The notes under the pieces: model-generated
What the model was told of the DNA's origin: nothing
Database searches by the model: none
Seen by the model: only the letters and a program-made list of their open reading frames with translations
Source: Trichuris trichiura
Lineage: Eukaryota; Nematoda; Enoplea; Trichinellida; Trichuridae
DNA: 64,000 nucleotides
Reading direction: 5' to 3'
Assembly (NCBI GenBank): GCA_037903355.1
Contig: JBAJFE010000005.1
Coordinates: forward strand, 1,054,001-1,118,000
Shown: positions 33,447 through 46,193 of the stretch, piece by piece
How the letters are laid out: each line of letters starts with the position of its first letter
Position numbering within the stretch: position 1 is the first letter of the stretch
Made by a program: the position numbers and the translations under genes

Positions 33447-36400
33447 TTAGAAGGCGTTTGCGTTGCTGATTAGCATTTCATTGAAGATTACCGACGACGA
33501 ATTGGGCGTTACGGCAATGAGCCTATCGCTGAATGACGACAAACCGTATAGAATGGCGTCGTTGGCATTCCCGCCGTATACTTTTGTCGTCCACGCCTTT
33601 AATGGTAGGTACTCATCGACTGTGCGCGCCATTTTCAATGCTTAAAATAGGCGTATATTTTTTCATGGTTAACTTTGGAATCAACAAGCGAACCTTTGTC
33701 GCCTACACGCTGTATCAGAAAGCGTCCCAACCTTGGCTCAATGGAAATCAGGTACTTCTCGTCGTCCGTAGGCGACGGTATGCCATGCACGCTGCCATCA
33801 AAGGATAGAACCATATCGCTGAGGTAATCGATCACTAGTTGACCACCTTGTTCGCTATCCTTGCTCCTACGGTCGCAATGTAGAATGAGCAGGCCAACTG
33901 TAGGTTCGTAAAGGTGAAGGCGGGAAATGTCCATACGCATATTTCACTTACCGCTTGAAAGCAGGGCGCCCGAATGGGGTGAGCAATCAAAAGACGTCAA
34001 ACTAATTCTGTTAACCACAGTGATCGAATGGACGTCCAGCTTGTACAGGGCTTTTTCCTTCCTTTGGCCTATGTAGCCGTACTTCATTCGTTCATTGTCC
34101 GGCAGAATAATTAAGTCTATCTGCAAATAGCCTAAAAGTTCATCCTTTCCATTCCCCTTTGCGTTTTACCTTCAAGTTTTCGCTAAGAGTTAAAGTGTGA
34201 GTAAGCCCGTGCAGTATTGGCTTGGATGCGTATTTGACAATTTCAAGAACGACCGACGATTCCGTTGATCCTCCGATTGTTGATTCAATCCACAAAGCGT
34301 CTTCCCACCATAGGTAGTGCAGCTTCGTAGGTTGTCGGCTAGTTTTAAGCACCTTAAATAGTTTTTCCGTTATATTTTTATTTTTTGCATTCATCAATAG
34401 GGTACCTGCTCGACTTTAGCGTTTGCTGTGTTTATCTTCGCCACAGCTTTGATCCCCTCAATAATAGCGTATATATATCTCGCCGGTTGGGTAGCTATAG
34501 CATCCCGCCAACGGCATCTTGAAATATATGCATATTTCATCTTAGCTTTACTGGCGAACATTTGGTATACTTACGCGGTCTTACGCCCATCGCTACTGTT
34601 GGTCTGGTTGCAAGGTAGGGAATAGGTTGGTATTGCTTTTTGAAGGCTGCACCTGCTGTCGAAAAATCGCAATCCTTCCTTGTACAAAACGGCCAACTTG
34701 CCATCCTCCGACGGAGCGTCTGAAAGCCAATACGGTTTAGGCGGTTATCTTGTTGACAGCTTGAAAAGAAGTTTGAATTTTTGAATTCATACTGTGGCGT
34801 AGATAGCGCTCAGGTTCCTCGAATCGTTGTCGCACAACTACAGACGAGCTTGCCGTAACTTCGCCTCCGCTATTCTCAGCCTTGCAACGGTAAGTGCCCG
34901 TGTCGTCCAGTTTTACGTGTCGCAAAGTGAGCACTTTATCTCTGGCTAAAACAGCCGCGCGTGTTAGAAAAAGTTTGAATTCCATAAGACGCTGACGAAC
35001 TCGGCAGAAGGACCCCATTTTTTGACCAACGAATCCTCGGGAACGGATGACCCGCCAAAATGTCGCATCGTAGGTGAAGGCTCTCCTTGACTTTGAGTAG
35101 AGCAAAATGGGGCGTCAACTCTATCAGAGGGCGTTCTACAGGTCAACGATTGCTACTTATTAAAAAAAAATAGGAAGCGATCACCCGTAACCAAGACGGT
35201 ATGTGTTTGACCGGCGCTATCGTCGAAACCGATGTTGCAAGAAAAATTTCCATTATGAATCAAAGTTGCCGGCGTTAAGTAGAGCGAACCATCGCGCGAT
35301 ATCTGAAATTGACGATGGCATATTTTGCGCGCACCGTTCTAGCCGTACTTCGAAGTTGTAAGGTGCCGTATTGGCCATAGGATTATTGTATCTATACCAA
35401 ATGACCCTTGAAGCTTGTCCTGCATTGCTCTGCGCGTCGCAGAAAAGTTGATAGTGATTTCCCGCTTCTACCATGTGGTATTTTACGCTTTGGCCGTTAT
35501 TGATTTTTCCTTCGGGCAAACCTGAATTCTCATTACAAAAATAATTGCCTGAGATAGGGTGAATTGAATTTGTTACCTAACATTTTTTTGAATTCGTTGT
35601 AGTCGAGTTTTCCGTCGGCATTCATGTCGGCGTAACGTAGGAGAATGTCGTGACGACATCCCGCCGGCAGCATTGATTTCTTTTCCGGCAGTCGGTCGGC
35701 GATGGCGAATTCCTGCTTACTTATTTCACCATCCGAATTGTTGTCGTATTCGGTAAAAGTTGATCGAAGCAATTTCCCGTCGTCTGAAAAGCAGTGTGCG
35801 TAGCCGGGAATTTAAATTCAAGTTTCATTTGTTAGAATATTTTTTAAAATTCTGTTTTTAGTAATGCTTACCCTGAGTTCCTATCTGGCGGGCTTTGCTT
35901 GCATGCTTTCTATAGTTTTGCGCAATATTTTGCACGAACGTAATGTAGTCTTCCAACGTGCATTTCGCGGGGGAAGTTGATCGATCGTACGCAGGCGTTG
36001 CAGCGCTGCTTGGATATGTCCACAGTTGGCTATGGGCCTCAGTTTGGTTAAGCTTTTTCTTTGGGGCATCCGGGCACTTTCCGTCGTGCGCTATGTGAAG
36101 TCTAAAAATTTTGTTCGCCCCCAAATTGACGATATAAGCGTCAGTTATAGGCTAACCTCTTTTTTGATTTGCATGCCTCACTATGCAAATGACATCTTGA
36201 AGGATAAGTGACGGAATCGCTACCGCATACGGGATGTCCTCGGCGGCGGCACCACTGTATGCACTTGCACTGAGCCACATTGTTTTCCAAAACGCAGTTC
36301 TCTCCCGCTTTGCATGTTACCGTGCGGCAAAGATCTAAAGTAGTATTTTTTTCACCATATTCAAATTTCGGTCATCTAATCGCGCAATTGCTTATATGAG

Positions 36401-38311
36401 TACCTTCTTCCAGATCACTGCCAAAGGCTTCCTCAACCCAAGGTTCGATTACAATAGATTTGCATCGGCACATCTGAAATAACAGTCGCTTATTGGTCAA
36501 ACAATACTTCCTTCTACGCTATTTCTATGCTCGGCGCATTCGGTATTCTTTTGAAAGTTAAGAGATGAAGAAACGAATGTTTCGTGATGCGCGCTTCCTG
36601 ATTTTAAACATGCAAATTTTCAATGAGCGTCATAAAATCTTAATTCAAATTTTAAGAAGCCAACGTGACCAAAACCCTTAAGCGAAATAGTCTCATTTCG
36701 GACGTGTGCACTTGTTGTTGCTAAAGGAAAAATGCCTTTCGACTATGCGGGTCTTTGCAGCTCTGCAGAATAAGCTTTGAGGCTTTACTTAGCAACGACA
36801 GTATGACATATTTTGCATGAAGCTTTGCTCATGCGGATTGCACCTGAAATTTAGCTTTCGGGATTCGGCAACTTGCCCTTTCAATAGCTAAACCTGCGCG
36901 AAGGTTTTGTAAATTAAATTCGAAAATTTTAGCATATCAGCAAAAAGCTGATTACGTTAGTTTTTTTCAACTTGCTTTCGTTTCTTCAAAATATAGAGTG
37001 TAGCTCATTGAATTGCCGTCGGCTAGTCACATTGGCAGCTTTTGATCTGATTTTGTCAGCTAGCAAATGTCGACAGACAGAAAGGGAAGGTGCTTACGTC
37101 GTTGATAGTTTTTGAAGAGTAATAGTCAACTTGAGCTATTCATTCGGGGCGAAATTGAATGGAAGTCCAAGCAGGCTTTTTTGTCAGCGTAAAAACGTGC
37201 AAGCGAGCTTAGCTTGAAATAGGCTCGTATTTCACTCTCTTTGCGTAGAGCGTTGCGTACTGCTCCTTTTTCAGACTTTGTTATCTCCTGTCATGCTTTG
37301 CCCATGGCGGGAGAAAAAGCAAAACACTTAGCGTATAATCTTGGGCATTTTTCGATACGGCGATCGTTATTGTTAAAGTGTCGGAGTTGCTCACGGCTGA
37401 ATATTCTAAGCAATTCATGCAAGACTTTTGTTTTGCTTGAACAAACTCGTCTATTTTAAAAATGGTTTAACCAGGCGCGTGATAATCCATCTTATTGCCA
37501 ACTAACCCCCTCTCTGATGGGAGAAGTCCATTGTGGCTGACGTTGGCTAAGCAGTCATTCATATGGTCGTTGCTTAGTAGATGATTCACACTTCATCCGT
37601 AGGGTATATTCCCGCTTGGGTCGTTTATCCGCTGTTCCAACCGTCGACTTTTGGACATTGATTTCCGAACGTGGACGTCCGATTAGCGTAATGTAATTGA
37701 AACAAATCGACGGACACCGATACTCGTTCCAGTCTTGAACGTTTCTGATCAATGAGACGTCTTGGAGGGCGAGCCGGCAAGTAGCTTCCTCAAAGTGACT
37801 TGTTTTTAACTTCCCCAGCCCGAACCAGCCAGCGAAAGTCGAAGAGCATTCGTAACTCTTTGGAAAAAAAACATGCTTATATGAGCTTTGGTCACTAGGT
37901 GGCTATGGGCTTCAAGGGGGTCAGCTGCCGCTGAGCAGCCCGCGCGCGCGCGAAAAGTTTCTTGGAGCTTTTAAGCTCAAAACTTAAGTTAGATATGTGG
38001 CCAGAAGTAGCGACTAGGTCATACGAAGGAGGAAGAGACAAATACCCAATCTTAAACTGACGTCATCACTTCGTAGGTTGTTTTCTGCTTGCTTTAAGTT
38101 CGTTAGGTCTAATTGGCTTTGTTGTTCTTAAGCTGTTTGGTTTTGAAAAAAAATATAAAGCTTTTATGCTAATTAACAATGCGTAAACGTCGTGCGCACT
38201 AGTATTGGTCTCCAGGTGATGACGAGCCTTTGTTTTGTGGTAAAAATAAAAGTCACTTACAAGAATGAATAGCAGAGGGGAGAGCAGAGTGCGTAGTTGC
38301 CATCCGGCCAT
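33447..38311 (-). CDS. Follistatin-like secreted protein (FSTL4/FSTL5 type)
   Basis: Minus-strand gene. Exons with consistent phases include 38261-38311 (signal peptide MAGWQLRTLLSPLLFIL), 36404-36473, 36157-36334, 35872-36101, 35577-35783, 35349-35521, 35185-35302, and 35135 downward. Domains in order: follistatin/Kazal (LCRTVTCKAGENCVLENN, then HPVCGSDSVTYPSRCHLHSEAC); an EF-hand pair with DNNSDGEISKQEF and DMNADGKLDYNEF loops, both with Ca-binding acidic residues; two Ig domains (WYRYNN ... GNFSCNIG; LHLRCDILAGHPFPRIRWSKNG ... DTGTYRCKAENSGG); and a C-terminal beta-propeller-like region (PTKLHYLWWEDALWIES, GYIGQRKEKALYKLDVHSI, DEKYLISIEPRLG). This is the full FSTL4/5 architecture, an extracellular protein expressed in nervous tissue in vertebrates. 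The signal exon is 1.8 kb upstream of the next exon and is inferred from phase and composition. The C-terminus is about 60 residues shorter than expected. Confidence 0.85.
37555..37830 (-). other. Unassigned open segment in the long FSTL intron 1
   Basis: A minus-strand open frame reads SHFEEATCRLALQDVSLIRN, continues through WNEYRCPSICFNYITLIGRP and ends STKQRPYE. It lies between the signal-peptide exon and the first follistatin exon of the FSTL-like gene and has protein-like composition with three cysteines. It may be an alternative exon or chance; no family recognised. Confidence 0.25.
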
Positions 38312-40459
38312 TGCTGATCCGTCTTGGTTGCAGTAGAGCTTTTGCTTTAAAGAGATGGACTGAACGAGAGGTTTCCTCGCGGATGCAAATGTCTGCGTTC
38401 AGTTGAGGGATTCGGAGAGCACTGATAATTGAACAGAGATCAATACATTGGCGAGCGTTGATTGCCAGGGTGACGGTAGTCATGCCATGACAAGTGCCGC
38501 CAAGAACGTCCACTAACTAATAGGAACCAAGTTGAGCTTCACGCTTACGGCACTCCGCCAGTGCTAGTAGCTTCTAAGGTAAAATGTATAAGACGATTTG
38601 GTCCACTCTCATCGGTCGACTTTTCACCAACTGTTCATTATTGTACTTTGAACATTTCCCCGACATCGCAACGCCGGAATGAAGCTGTTTAATTTACGCA
38701 GTCCAAAGGGGGATGGCTGATCGATTGACGGTCGGTAAAATGGATTCATTAGATTGCTTTTTATTGTCTATTGCCAACTGGTGCCTTGAAAAAGGCTCTT
38801 TCCAATGGAAAAGTGCTTTTGGTTTCCTGTAGGTTTCGCGCTTCGTTGAGAAACAACTTTCCGCCATTCATTTTTCCACAAAGTAACTGAAGAGACGACG
38901 ATTCGTTGCTAAAAATCAAAAGAAAGCTTTTCGAACATTTTTTGCGCATTAGCAAATGCTTGCTTTATGCTAATAATTTTACATTCAACTCCGAACGATT
39001 CAATCAACTCCAGCCGAGAAGACAGGCATTAGACGATCAGTTTTTGGTGATGCTCAATTTGAATTTTCAAATACGCAATTGGCTAATCACAATTAAGTTA
39101 AATGATGTGCAGGTTGCCCATGTAATAATTTTTTTTTGTTAGCGTCACCTTTTCTCATTATGTGCTTTGGATGGCAGCAAGTTTTATCATTACCCGCGCA
39201 GCAGCTCGGTTGGGTGCTTGAAATTGGTATTGAAAATTGGTGTGCACAATGCGCGCAGCGCAGCCCGATGCCGTAAAGTCGATGATTATATAATAAAATG
39301 AGAGAGAGTGAATTTTGTTTGTCTGCCGGAAATCGACAGCGGACGCGGATAGAATGATTTGCATGCGCGGTGTCCCACCTGACTTTGATCTGTCGTCTTT
39401 TTCCGGCATTCCATTTTATTTCCGGCGCGTTTTCGCATCGACTTTTCGCGGCCACCGGCCAAGTTTGGACAATTGATTTGCGCATAATTCAAACAAAATG
39501 CGCGCGCGCGATTCCCATTTGGTATTTGTAATCGTTGGCGCGAGACTTGAACTTTTTGACGCGATGCGAACGATTTCGATTTTCCATTATGACCTTCGGA
39601 ATTGTGACCATTTTAATTTTCGTCATTTTTGACAGTTCAATTCTCTCGGTTGGTTCGAGTCTTTGACCGCTGAACGATGCGTGACTCTTAATAACTAACT
39701 TTTTTTTTGATTGAATGTCGCTCGCGCGTAAGGCATTAGCTTTCCAGCAGCTCTCAGCGGCTGACCATTGTAATTGCTTTGCCTTTGAGATTCGACGTTT
39801 ACAATGACCAACTAAGTGAGTCAAAATGGCTATGCTCGTTGCCACTGTATTTTTTCGAAAATGTTTTCAGCAGAAATATATATATATGTGCAGTATATGA
39901 GAGCGGCATTTCGTATAATACCAAAAGAGTAACCCGTTAAGCATTAGTTCTATGAATGAACTCGTCAGTTACCCTGACGTAACTGACCACTCGAAAAAAT
40001 AGGTTTCGAAAAAACTATTTGACTGTTACTCACGCTCTTCATCCTCGCCTTCCTTGGGGCACCTTGTTCCGAGTCGATGTCAAGCTTAAAAATCGACTCT
40101 TCTCATTTTTGCATCCGCAGACCGACAGTGGCGACGCCTATACATTATTGTATGCTGCTTTTTAAAAATAACTTTGTCACTTGCCCTCTTCTGTCCTAGT
40201 CCAAGCCGGAGCCAACGTATAAAAGCAGGATAGTCCCAAGGTAGCGAGGAAATTGCACATTTCCCCCATAGGTGTCGCCACTGTAGCCTTGTAGGAGCAT
40301 AGCTGATATGACCTTAAAAATCTCCATCGCGAAAGTGCGCTGCGCACTTTGCCTGAATACTACCTGTCGTGTTCCATATAATGATTGTACATATACATAT
40401 ATATGTATATATGGTTTATTTTATATGCATATATATTTATATTACTTATTATTTTTTTT
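38312..40459. other. Intergenic, nothing recognised
   Basis: No gene identified. The segment 39370-39520 is GC-richer with CGCGCG runs, and a minus-strand basic open frame (39489-39845, rich in Lys/Arg/Ser) has no recognisable domain. AT-rich TATATA tracts precede the palindrome from about 40380. Confidence 0.5.
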
Positions 40460-40654
40460 GATGAAGAAATTTATTACGGATATGTCCCGTTTGTTTTCTA
40501 TATAAAGAGACTCCGGAGCTTTCGGGTCATTCGAGACCCATCATCAGCAGTGTCAACACTTAAGACCGCTGATGATGGGTCTCGAATGACCCGAAAGCTC
40601 CGGAGTCTCTATATAGAAAACAAACGGGACATATCCGTAATAAATTTCTTCATC
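40460..40654. repeat. Long inverted repeat carrying outward-facing hammerhead-like cores (copy B)
   Basis: Arms about 40460-40548 and 40568-40654 are reverse complements around an approximately 19-nt loop and are homologous to copy A, sharing TTTATTACGGAT, CCCGTTT, GAGACTCCGGAGCTTTCGGG and the outer TCCCGTACCAAG at about 40669-40680. Plus-strand core: CTGATGA 40569-40575, helix GGGTC (40577-40581)/GACCC (40588-40592), GAAA 40593-40596, CTCCGGAG next. Minus-strand core: TCATCAG 40541-40547 and TTTC 40520-40523. Differences from copy A in the arms appear on both sides (TCGGTTCCC vs TATGTCCC), so each palindrome has been kept symmetric while the copies diverged. Confidence 0.75.
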
Positions 40655-41235
40655 ATGAAAACATATTGTCCCGTACCAAGAAACCACGTTATTATTTCTT
40701 ATATTTATTATTTTATTTATGTTTATATTTATTATATTTGTTATATATATCTTTATATATGTTATTAAATTGTTCTGTTTGTATATATTGGCGTCCCTGT
40801 CGTGGAGTGCCGCTGGTCTTTTTATTTACCGTTTCCTCATCGTCTCGTATGCGCTATTACTTCTATGTCCTAACGTAGAAGGAAACGTTCTAACGCAATA
40901 GTACACTTTCTACTACGTAAGAAAAAGCGCGGCGTTGTTTTTTGTTTTTTGCTGTTACCCAAATAAAAGACCATTTTGAAAATTATCATATGCAAATCCT
41001 ATCTGCAGGCCTTGTTTAGCCTCGCGACGTCATGAAAACGTTAGTTTGTTGACAGCCGAGCGACTGACTGGCTTGAGAATATCTTTCTCAAAGTGAACAT
41101 ACGGAAAACGAGTTTCAACGTTGGGCGTTTAGGCATTCTTTTACTTTCGTTTGTTTTCGTCCAACCAAAATGATTTTACCTTTTTTTTCTAAGACGAGCG
41201 CCTTCTTCTTTCGTGGCTCAATTTGGCAATGTTGG
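40655..41235. other. Flank of palindrome copy B and 3' region of the PAN-ZP gene
   Basis: Starts with about 30 nt shared with the right flank of copy A, then AT-rich sequence (TTTATTATTTTATTTATG) to about 40770. No gene found. Confidence 0.5.
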
Positions 41236-43662
41236 TCAATGCTTGTTGTTAGTGCCATGTTGGTCGTTCGTTTTGGCTCCATTTGTTAGACATTTCTTCC
41301 GTAGAACAATAATAATAATGGTCAGTAGAATTGAGGCACACAAAATTGAGCTGCATATGGCAAGGCTGTATTTGAATTGTTGCTGTCCGTCGGCTTCTTT
41401 GCCCGCCGAACGTTGCCTGCACAAGTAGGACTGACTAACGGTAATAGTTTCCGCGGTTGCCGGCGGTGAAGCAGCGAGTAGTTCCTTTCGTTTTCTTTTC
41501 CCTCTCTCGTCGTTGTGGTATGGACGACAGTTGCGCTGCAAATACTTATTTGAAAGGTGAATAGACGAAGCGATGGTCGATACGCACCGACGGACAGTCA
41601 CGTGGGCAGAAATTCACATTGCAGTTAATGTTTATTCTTTTCTGGTCGTGCAAAGGTAAACCCCAAAATCTGGCGCGTTGCGCTGATCCTTTGAAACCCC
41701 ATTTCGTTTGATAAAACTCGTCCATAATGCTTCGATTGGTTGGACACCTGAAAGGAGCGTCATTGGTTGAGCCCTTTTGAAATCTCTGATCGCATCTCAT
41801 TTTTGGCTTACCCTCGTTCGTCGATGAGCAACGTTTTCTTGTTCTTTTCATAGGCAACGCAGTCGGTTACGAAAAATTGTTTGCCGCTCCGATTCTCTGC
41901 GCGAATCAATTTTCGCTCACTTTCTACAGCAGCAGCGACAGTAGGTTATTATTATTACCTTGTAGGTTGATTTCAATGAATAGAGGTTGTCCTTCTTCGG
42001 CTTCGCTAACCAAAACTCCATTGTTGTCAACAATGCGCATGTAAGCTGCCGGCATTCGGTTGGAGACGGGTTCCCTATAGTGACTTACTTCCTTTGCTGT
42101 TTCTATGCGATTTTTTGGCACGCTTAAAAGTTGGACACTTAGCGAAGTCCATTGCAACGTGTAGCCAGTCCATTCAACCTAACATCGACGAAATTGTCAA
42201 TGGAATTCCTACGAGGCGTGTAATTGCATATTAATCTGTAGAAACGATCCTTTGTGGTCCAAACTATGTCGTGGTATTGCAGTTTTATTAAAGTCGACAC
42301 TATACCTGATGCCTAAAAGCGTAGCGGACGTTCGTTAGGTGCTACTTTACTTTTGGCTCCCCTACCACTGGGCTTATGCCGCATCTGATGGTTTTGTCCA
42401 AAGGTATGGTGACGTTGAAGTCAAAGCGTTTGTCCACGTTGAATTGACATCCGGAGGAACTGTTCAACGAGAGCACCTTTCCGTCGAATACGTTATTGCT
42501 CCGGAAGTGAGCGGTAACGTGGTGATGCTCACAGAATACAACTACTGAAATGAGCGCTAGTGCATAAACGAAAAAGTTCAACTTTCGTCCTCTCACTATC
42601 CATGCATTCATTAATCTGTTTGTAAGGCGTCATACGAGCCGAGCTCGACGGTAGGAGTACAGTGATGTAAGTGTCGTCAGGTCCAAACCTGCACAGGCCC
42701 GAGATTGGATCAAAGACGTAGCTACGGCATAGGAACTTGTTATTTTCTAGACAAGCTCTTTTGCAAGCTTTCTGATCCGTAACTTTCGTCTGGGAGGGAG
42801 CCAAAGCGCTGGCGATGCCGTGCTGTTCAGAAACGTCGCATTCTCGATAGCGATCTGACGAAACTATTCAAAATGCCATGAATTATGCAAATAATTTTTA
42901 GACTAACGGTAGTGGCATTGGTTTTCCAAGTATATCTGCTCGGCTCTGCCTTCGTGAAAGTCGAAAGGCATACTGCGTCGATCGTACTTGCTTAGATGGC
43001 AGTTTTTGGTGACGTAATTAAAGATAGCGGATCGGCACTGGAAGCGTTTTTCCGTAGTGCACAACGTCTCGCACATCGACATGCTCTCCACCCGACGTAC
43101 GCCGGCTATATAGTCAAGACGTACGGACATTTTGGGCACCACGTCGTAACGCCACATAAAGCCGCAGCTTGGAACGCCTGCGGATAATTGGTCAAGGTAA
43201 TGTTTAAAATTGCTAGGCATACTTAGTAAGCATGTTTTGCGAAACACGATGCTGTCGTGGTCGCTTTTTAAATGTCTCCGGAGGAGGTCCGCATCATTAC
43301 CGCTTAGGTAGCTGTACTGGACGCATTCGAGCCTTTGCAGGTGAAGCGTGTATACGAAGCACCTGGAATCGTCTAGAATTGATGGTCAGCTTTTTCGAAT
43401 AGGATATCTCTGGTTGCACATTACCTTGGCAGGATTGGTGGCAACTACGAAAAAAGTCATTGCTGACTTTTGACTTCTCTTGTCGAATGATGTAGCTTAC
43501 AAGGCGATCCGCTATTGTGTACCCGATGAAACGTTCGAAATCGTCTCGGCAAGCTGAAGAATAGAGAATTTAAAAAGTTAAGCCTCACCAAAGAAGGCTT
43601 CAATGCCTACCAGTGCTCCAAGCGAAATTCACCGAGAGTAAGAAGAGCAGCGACGGCAGCAT
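41236..43662 (-). CDS. PAN/Apple-ZP domain transmembrane protein (NOAH/nompA-like cuticle protein)
   Basis: Minus-strand gene. Exon 1 (43611-43662) encodes a signal peptide MLPSLLFLLSVNFAWST; exon 2 is 43425-43553, exon 3 starts at 43372, and further exons follow to the stop at 41236. Three PAN/Apple modules are visible: SCHQSCQDSRCFVYTLHLQRLEC; CGFMWRYD ... MCETLCTTEKRFQCRSAIFN; and CKRACLENNKFLCRSYVFD. A ZP domain follows: CQFNVDKRFDFNVTIPLDKT, GIVSTLIKLQYHDIVWTTKD, VLVSEAEEGQPL, FFVTDCVAYE, TLLIDERGCPTN and INCNVNFCPRDC. After it come a furin-like basic site (RGKRKRK), a Ser/Thr-rich linker, one membrane helix (FKYSLAICSSILCASILLTI plus IIIV) and a short cytosolic tail. NOAH/nompA proteins polymerise in apical extracellular matrix, linking cuticle to epidermis or sense organs. 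One ZP intron junction near 42180-42215 remained unresolved. Confidence 0.85.
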
Positions 43663-46062
43663 GTTAGGACTGACTTTGCTCGCATCGTTGAGGCGGCAAA
43701 AGTCAAGCGGCAACGTGGTTACCGATCGTGAAGGGTCCCCCCCTTGTTGACACGTTGTTCGACTTTGCTATGCACCCACTTGGCAGTGGCGGTTGCGCGC
43801 GCACCGGGCGGATAGTGAGGACGATTACTGTCGACGCTTTAGATTCAAATTTAGTTGAGGTCAAGGAACTCGTTGTCCCAGCTCAACCAACGGTATGTTC
43901 GCTTACTAGACGCGCGCATTGGTAGCTTTTCCGGTCGTGCTTGTTCCGCTTTTGATTTTATCCTATTGTGTTGTATAACATGCGACACGTCGGCAAGTAC
44001 GTTGACCTCGGTGTCGCTCGCCTCTTGGCTACTCGACATACGAGCGAAGTGACTCATCCACCTCATTTATATTAGAATGGCAGTCAAATGCGGTGATTTG
44101 CATAAAGAAGCAAAAAGTTCAAATTGCTCCTCGCTGCTCGCCCAGTGAACAAGTTGTAAAGCTAAAGTCGTTTTACTAATCGCCGAGCGGTGACGATGGC
44201 TTCAAAATGAGGACAATTTTATAGAGGCGATGCAGGTCAGTGGGATAAGTTTCAATCGATTCAGTTGTGTACTGCTTCTGGTGAGTTGTGACGATGCCGA
44301 CCGATTTGGACAAATTGATGACGGGTGAAAATTGTCAAGAGAAAAATGAGCCGAGAAAATTGTTGATAGGATCCGCCTTGCTTTGAAAGTGAGCGCAGTA
44401 AGATGTTACCTTTGGATCAATGAGGTGACAGGCACCTTCTATCTTTTTCAAATTGTACGATTCGCTTGACCGATTGAACCTGCAAAAAATAGCGTGTGAC
44501 ATTGACCAATGCAAGTTTCAAGTTTGAGGCTCTATTCAAGTCAACGCGGAGGCAGCGCATTTTTCGCTTTTGTTCGATGAACGTTTCGATTTTAATGGAC
44601 GGATACGGTTTTCGCTTGCTTTATAATTAGCTATCAACTTTAAGCCGGTTTTTACCGATGAAACTGAAAGGCAGAACGAACCAGAACGAACTTGCGCGTT
44701 CGCGATAATAATCGACTGTTTTCATTGTACTATGCTTTCTTCTGTTAGCAAAGCCGTCTGAACACCGCCTGTAGCGGTTTTTTGAAATGTAGCCGCCTTA
44801 TACAGGATGCTTTTCGTGTCCCGTAAAAAAACTGCAGTTCGTTTTGCATTTTAGTGAAAATGAGAAAATGGGGCAACTGAAGAAATTACTGAACTTGCTG
44901 GTGTGCGCTGTAAAATTTGTTAGCGTAAATTTTTCGGTAGGAAACGTTGCTGAGCTTACTTCATTAGCAAAATAATTTATCGGGAATGGCGTATCTCTGA
45001 TGGCATTTTTTAGCTTAGGAAATGCAAAGCGTTTCATGATTGCCGGATGCAAAAGCAACAAATGAAAGTATGGAGATAAGGATTCTTCGAAGGGCTCGCC
45101 CGCATAAAGATTAACCTGAGTTCTTTTGTCTTTCAAGCATGCCAAATGAAACATTGTACCTGCGCATCAGTAACAAATTGAAAAAGTACAGTAAGCAACT
45201 CCTTTCTCAACGGAAACATGCTCAACAAAACACAAAAGATGGAAATTTAAATGTGCCTAAACAGTGGTCGAACGCGGCTATCTCACCCAAATGAACTATT
45301 GACATCTAATCTTATTAATTCGTTTGAGAACGACAAAAGATTTGATTCGCAGGTTCAAACCCGCTTTAACGCATTTTCTAAACATTAAAGGGCTCTTAAA
45401 GTGATGAAGAAGCAAAAATAGCGACCACTTAGCCGTGGAAATTGCTTCCGCTGAGCACCGCTTTTTCTAGGAACTTTACTTAATAAAGTCGGATGCACAA
45501 TTTCTTATTTTCTGCGACTATAACTAATCTTCTAAACCGTCACAGCAGCTTTAAAAATTGTATGAGTAAAAGCTGGAAGTGCAGCACGAAAAGACAACAA
45601 TGCTGCTTCCCGCAAACTGGCTACCATAACCCATAAAATGCAGGTATCTTCCCGCGAAAATGCCGACCATATTGTTCTGTGCTCACTAGCATATATAAAG
45701 TTAATCCTATTCCGCCTGTAAGCCCAAAAAAACTTTTATTTTTCTACAGGAATAAGTAAGGACAAAACGGGATGGCTGGCAACAAAAATACGACTGTAAC
45801 CAACCTCTGCCTTACCGCCGTAGGTTTGCTGGTCGTCCTGCTCTGCCCTTAAGTGTACCTAAACCGGAACGTAAGGATTATATTCCGATTTGGACTCATG
45901 CTTTTTAATGAGGACAGAGCAGACAGGTCTTCATTTTTTCGGAAAAGAGCCTGAATTTTGTTTGAGGGACTGTCAGTAAAACAGAAGCATAAATTTTTAA
46001 AATCACAACGCGTCCAGAGCTTATGTCGTTCACAATAGTGAAGCTCTAATTTCATTGTCAGC
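43663..46062. other. Intergenic with two weak coding candidates
   Basis: On the plus strand 43691-43894 is open, reads PPLVDTLFDFAMHPLGSG and VDALDSNLVEVKELVVPAQP, and ends at a good donor (ACG/GTATGT). On the minus strand about 44175-44350 is open, reading VGIVTTHQKQYTTESIETYP and YKIVLILKPSSPLGD. A minus-strand open frame 44798-45154 also exists. None could be extended or identified. The rest is unremarkable AT-rich DNA up to the retrotransposon insertion site. Confidence 0.3.
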
Positions 46063-46173
46063 TGTAACAACCGTGCAAGCTTTACTTAGCGAACCAACTA
46101 ACTAACTATAATACAGTAATCCTTCAAGATACACAGGAATGCTTGGTTACGATCAGGTTTTGCTGTTGCTACA
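46063..46173 (-). repeat. 3' LTR (element runs on the minus strand)
   Basis: 111 bp, identical by eye to the copy at 50017-50127. Unusually short for a gypsy LTR. It contains TATAATACAG on the plus strand; I did not identify a promoter with confidence. Confidence 0.95.
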
Positions 46174-46193
46174 CAGCCTCCCCCCAAGAGTGT

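Noticed and set aside
40385..40768. Plus-strand 127-codon frame rich in Tyr/Ile
   Set aside because: It runs through the AT-rich flanks and the palindrome of copy B; composition is driven by TATATA repeats.
44798..45154. 118-codon minus-strand frame as part of MTTP or the PAN-ZP gene
   Set aside because: It matches neither protein, lies between both genes on the far side of the retrotransposon and has no supporting splice sites.
45340..45375. GGTTCAAACCC, resembling a tRNA B box
   Set aside because: No matching A box, acceptor stem or anticodon arm upstream.
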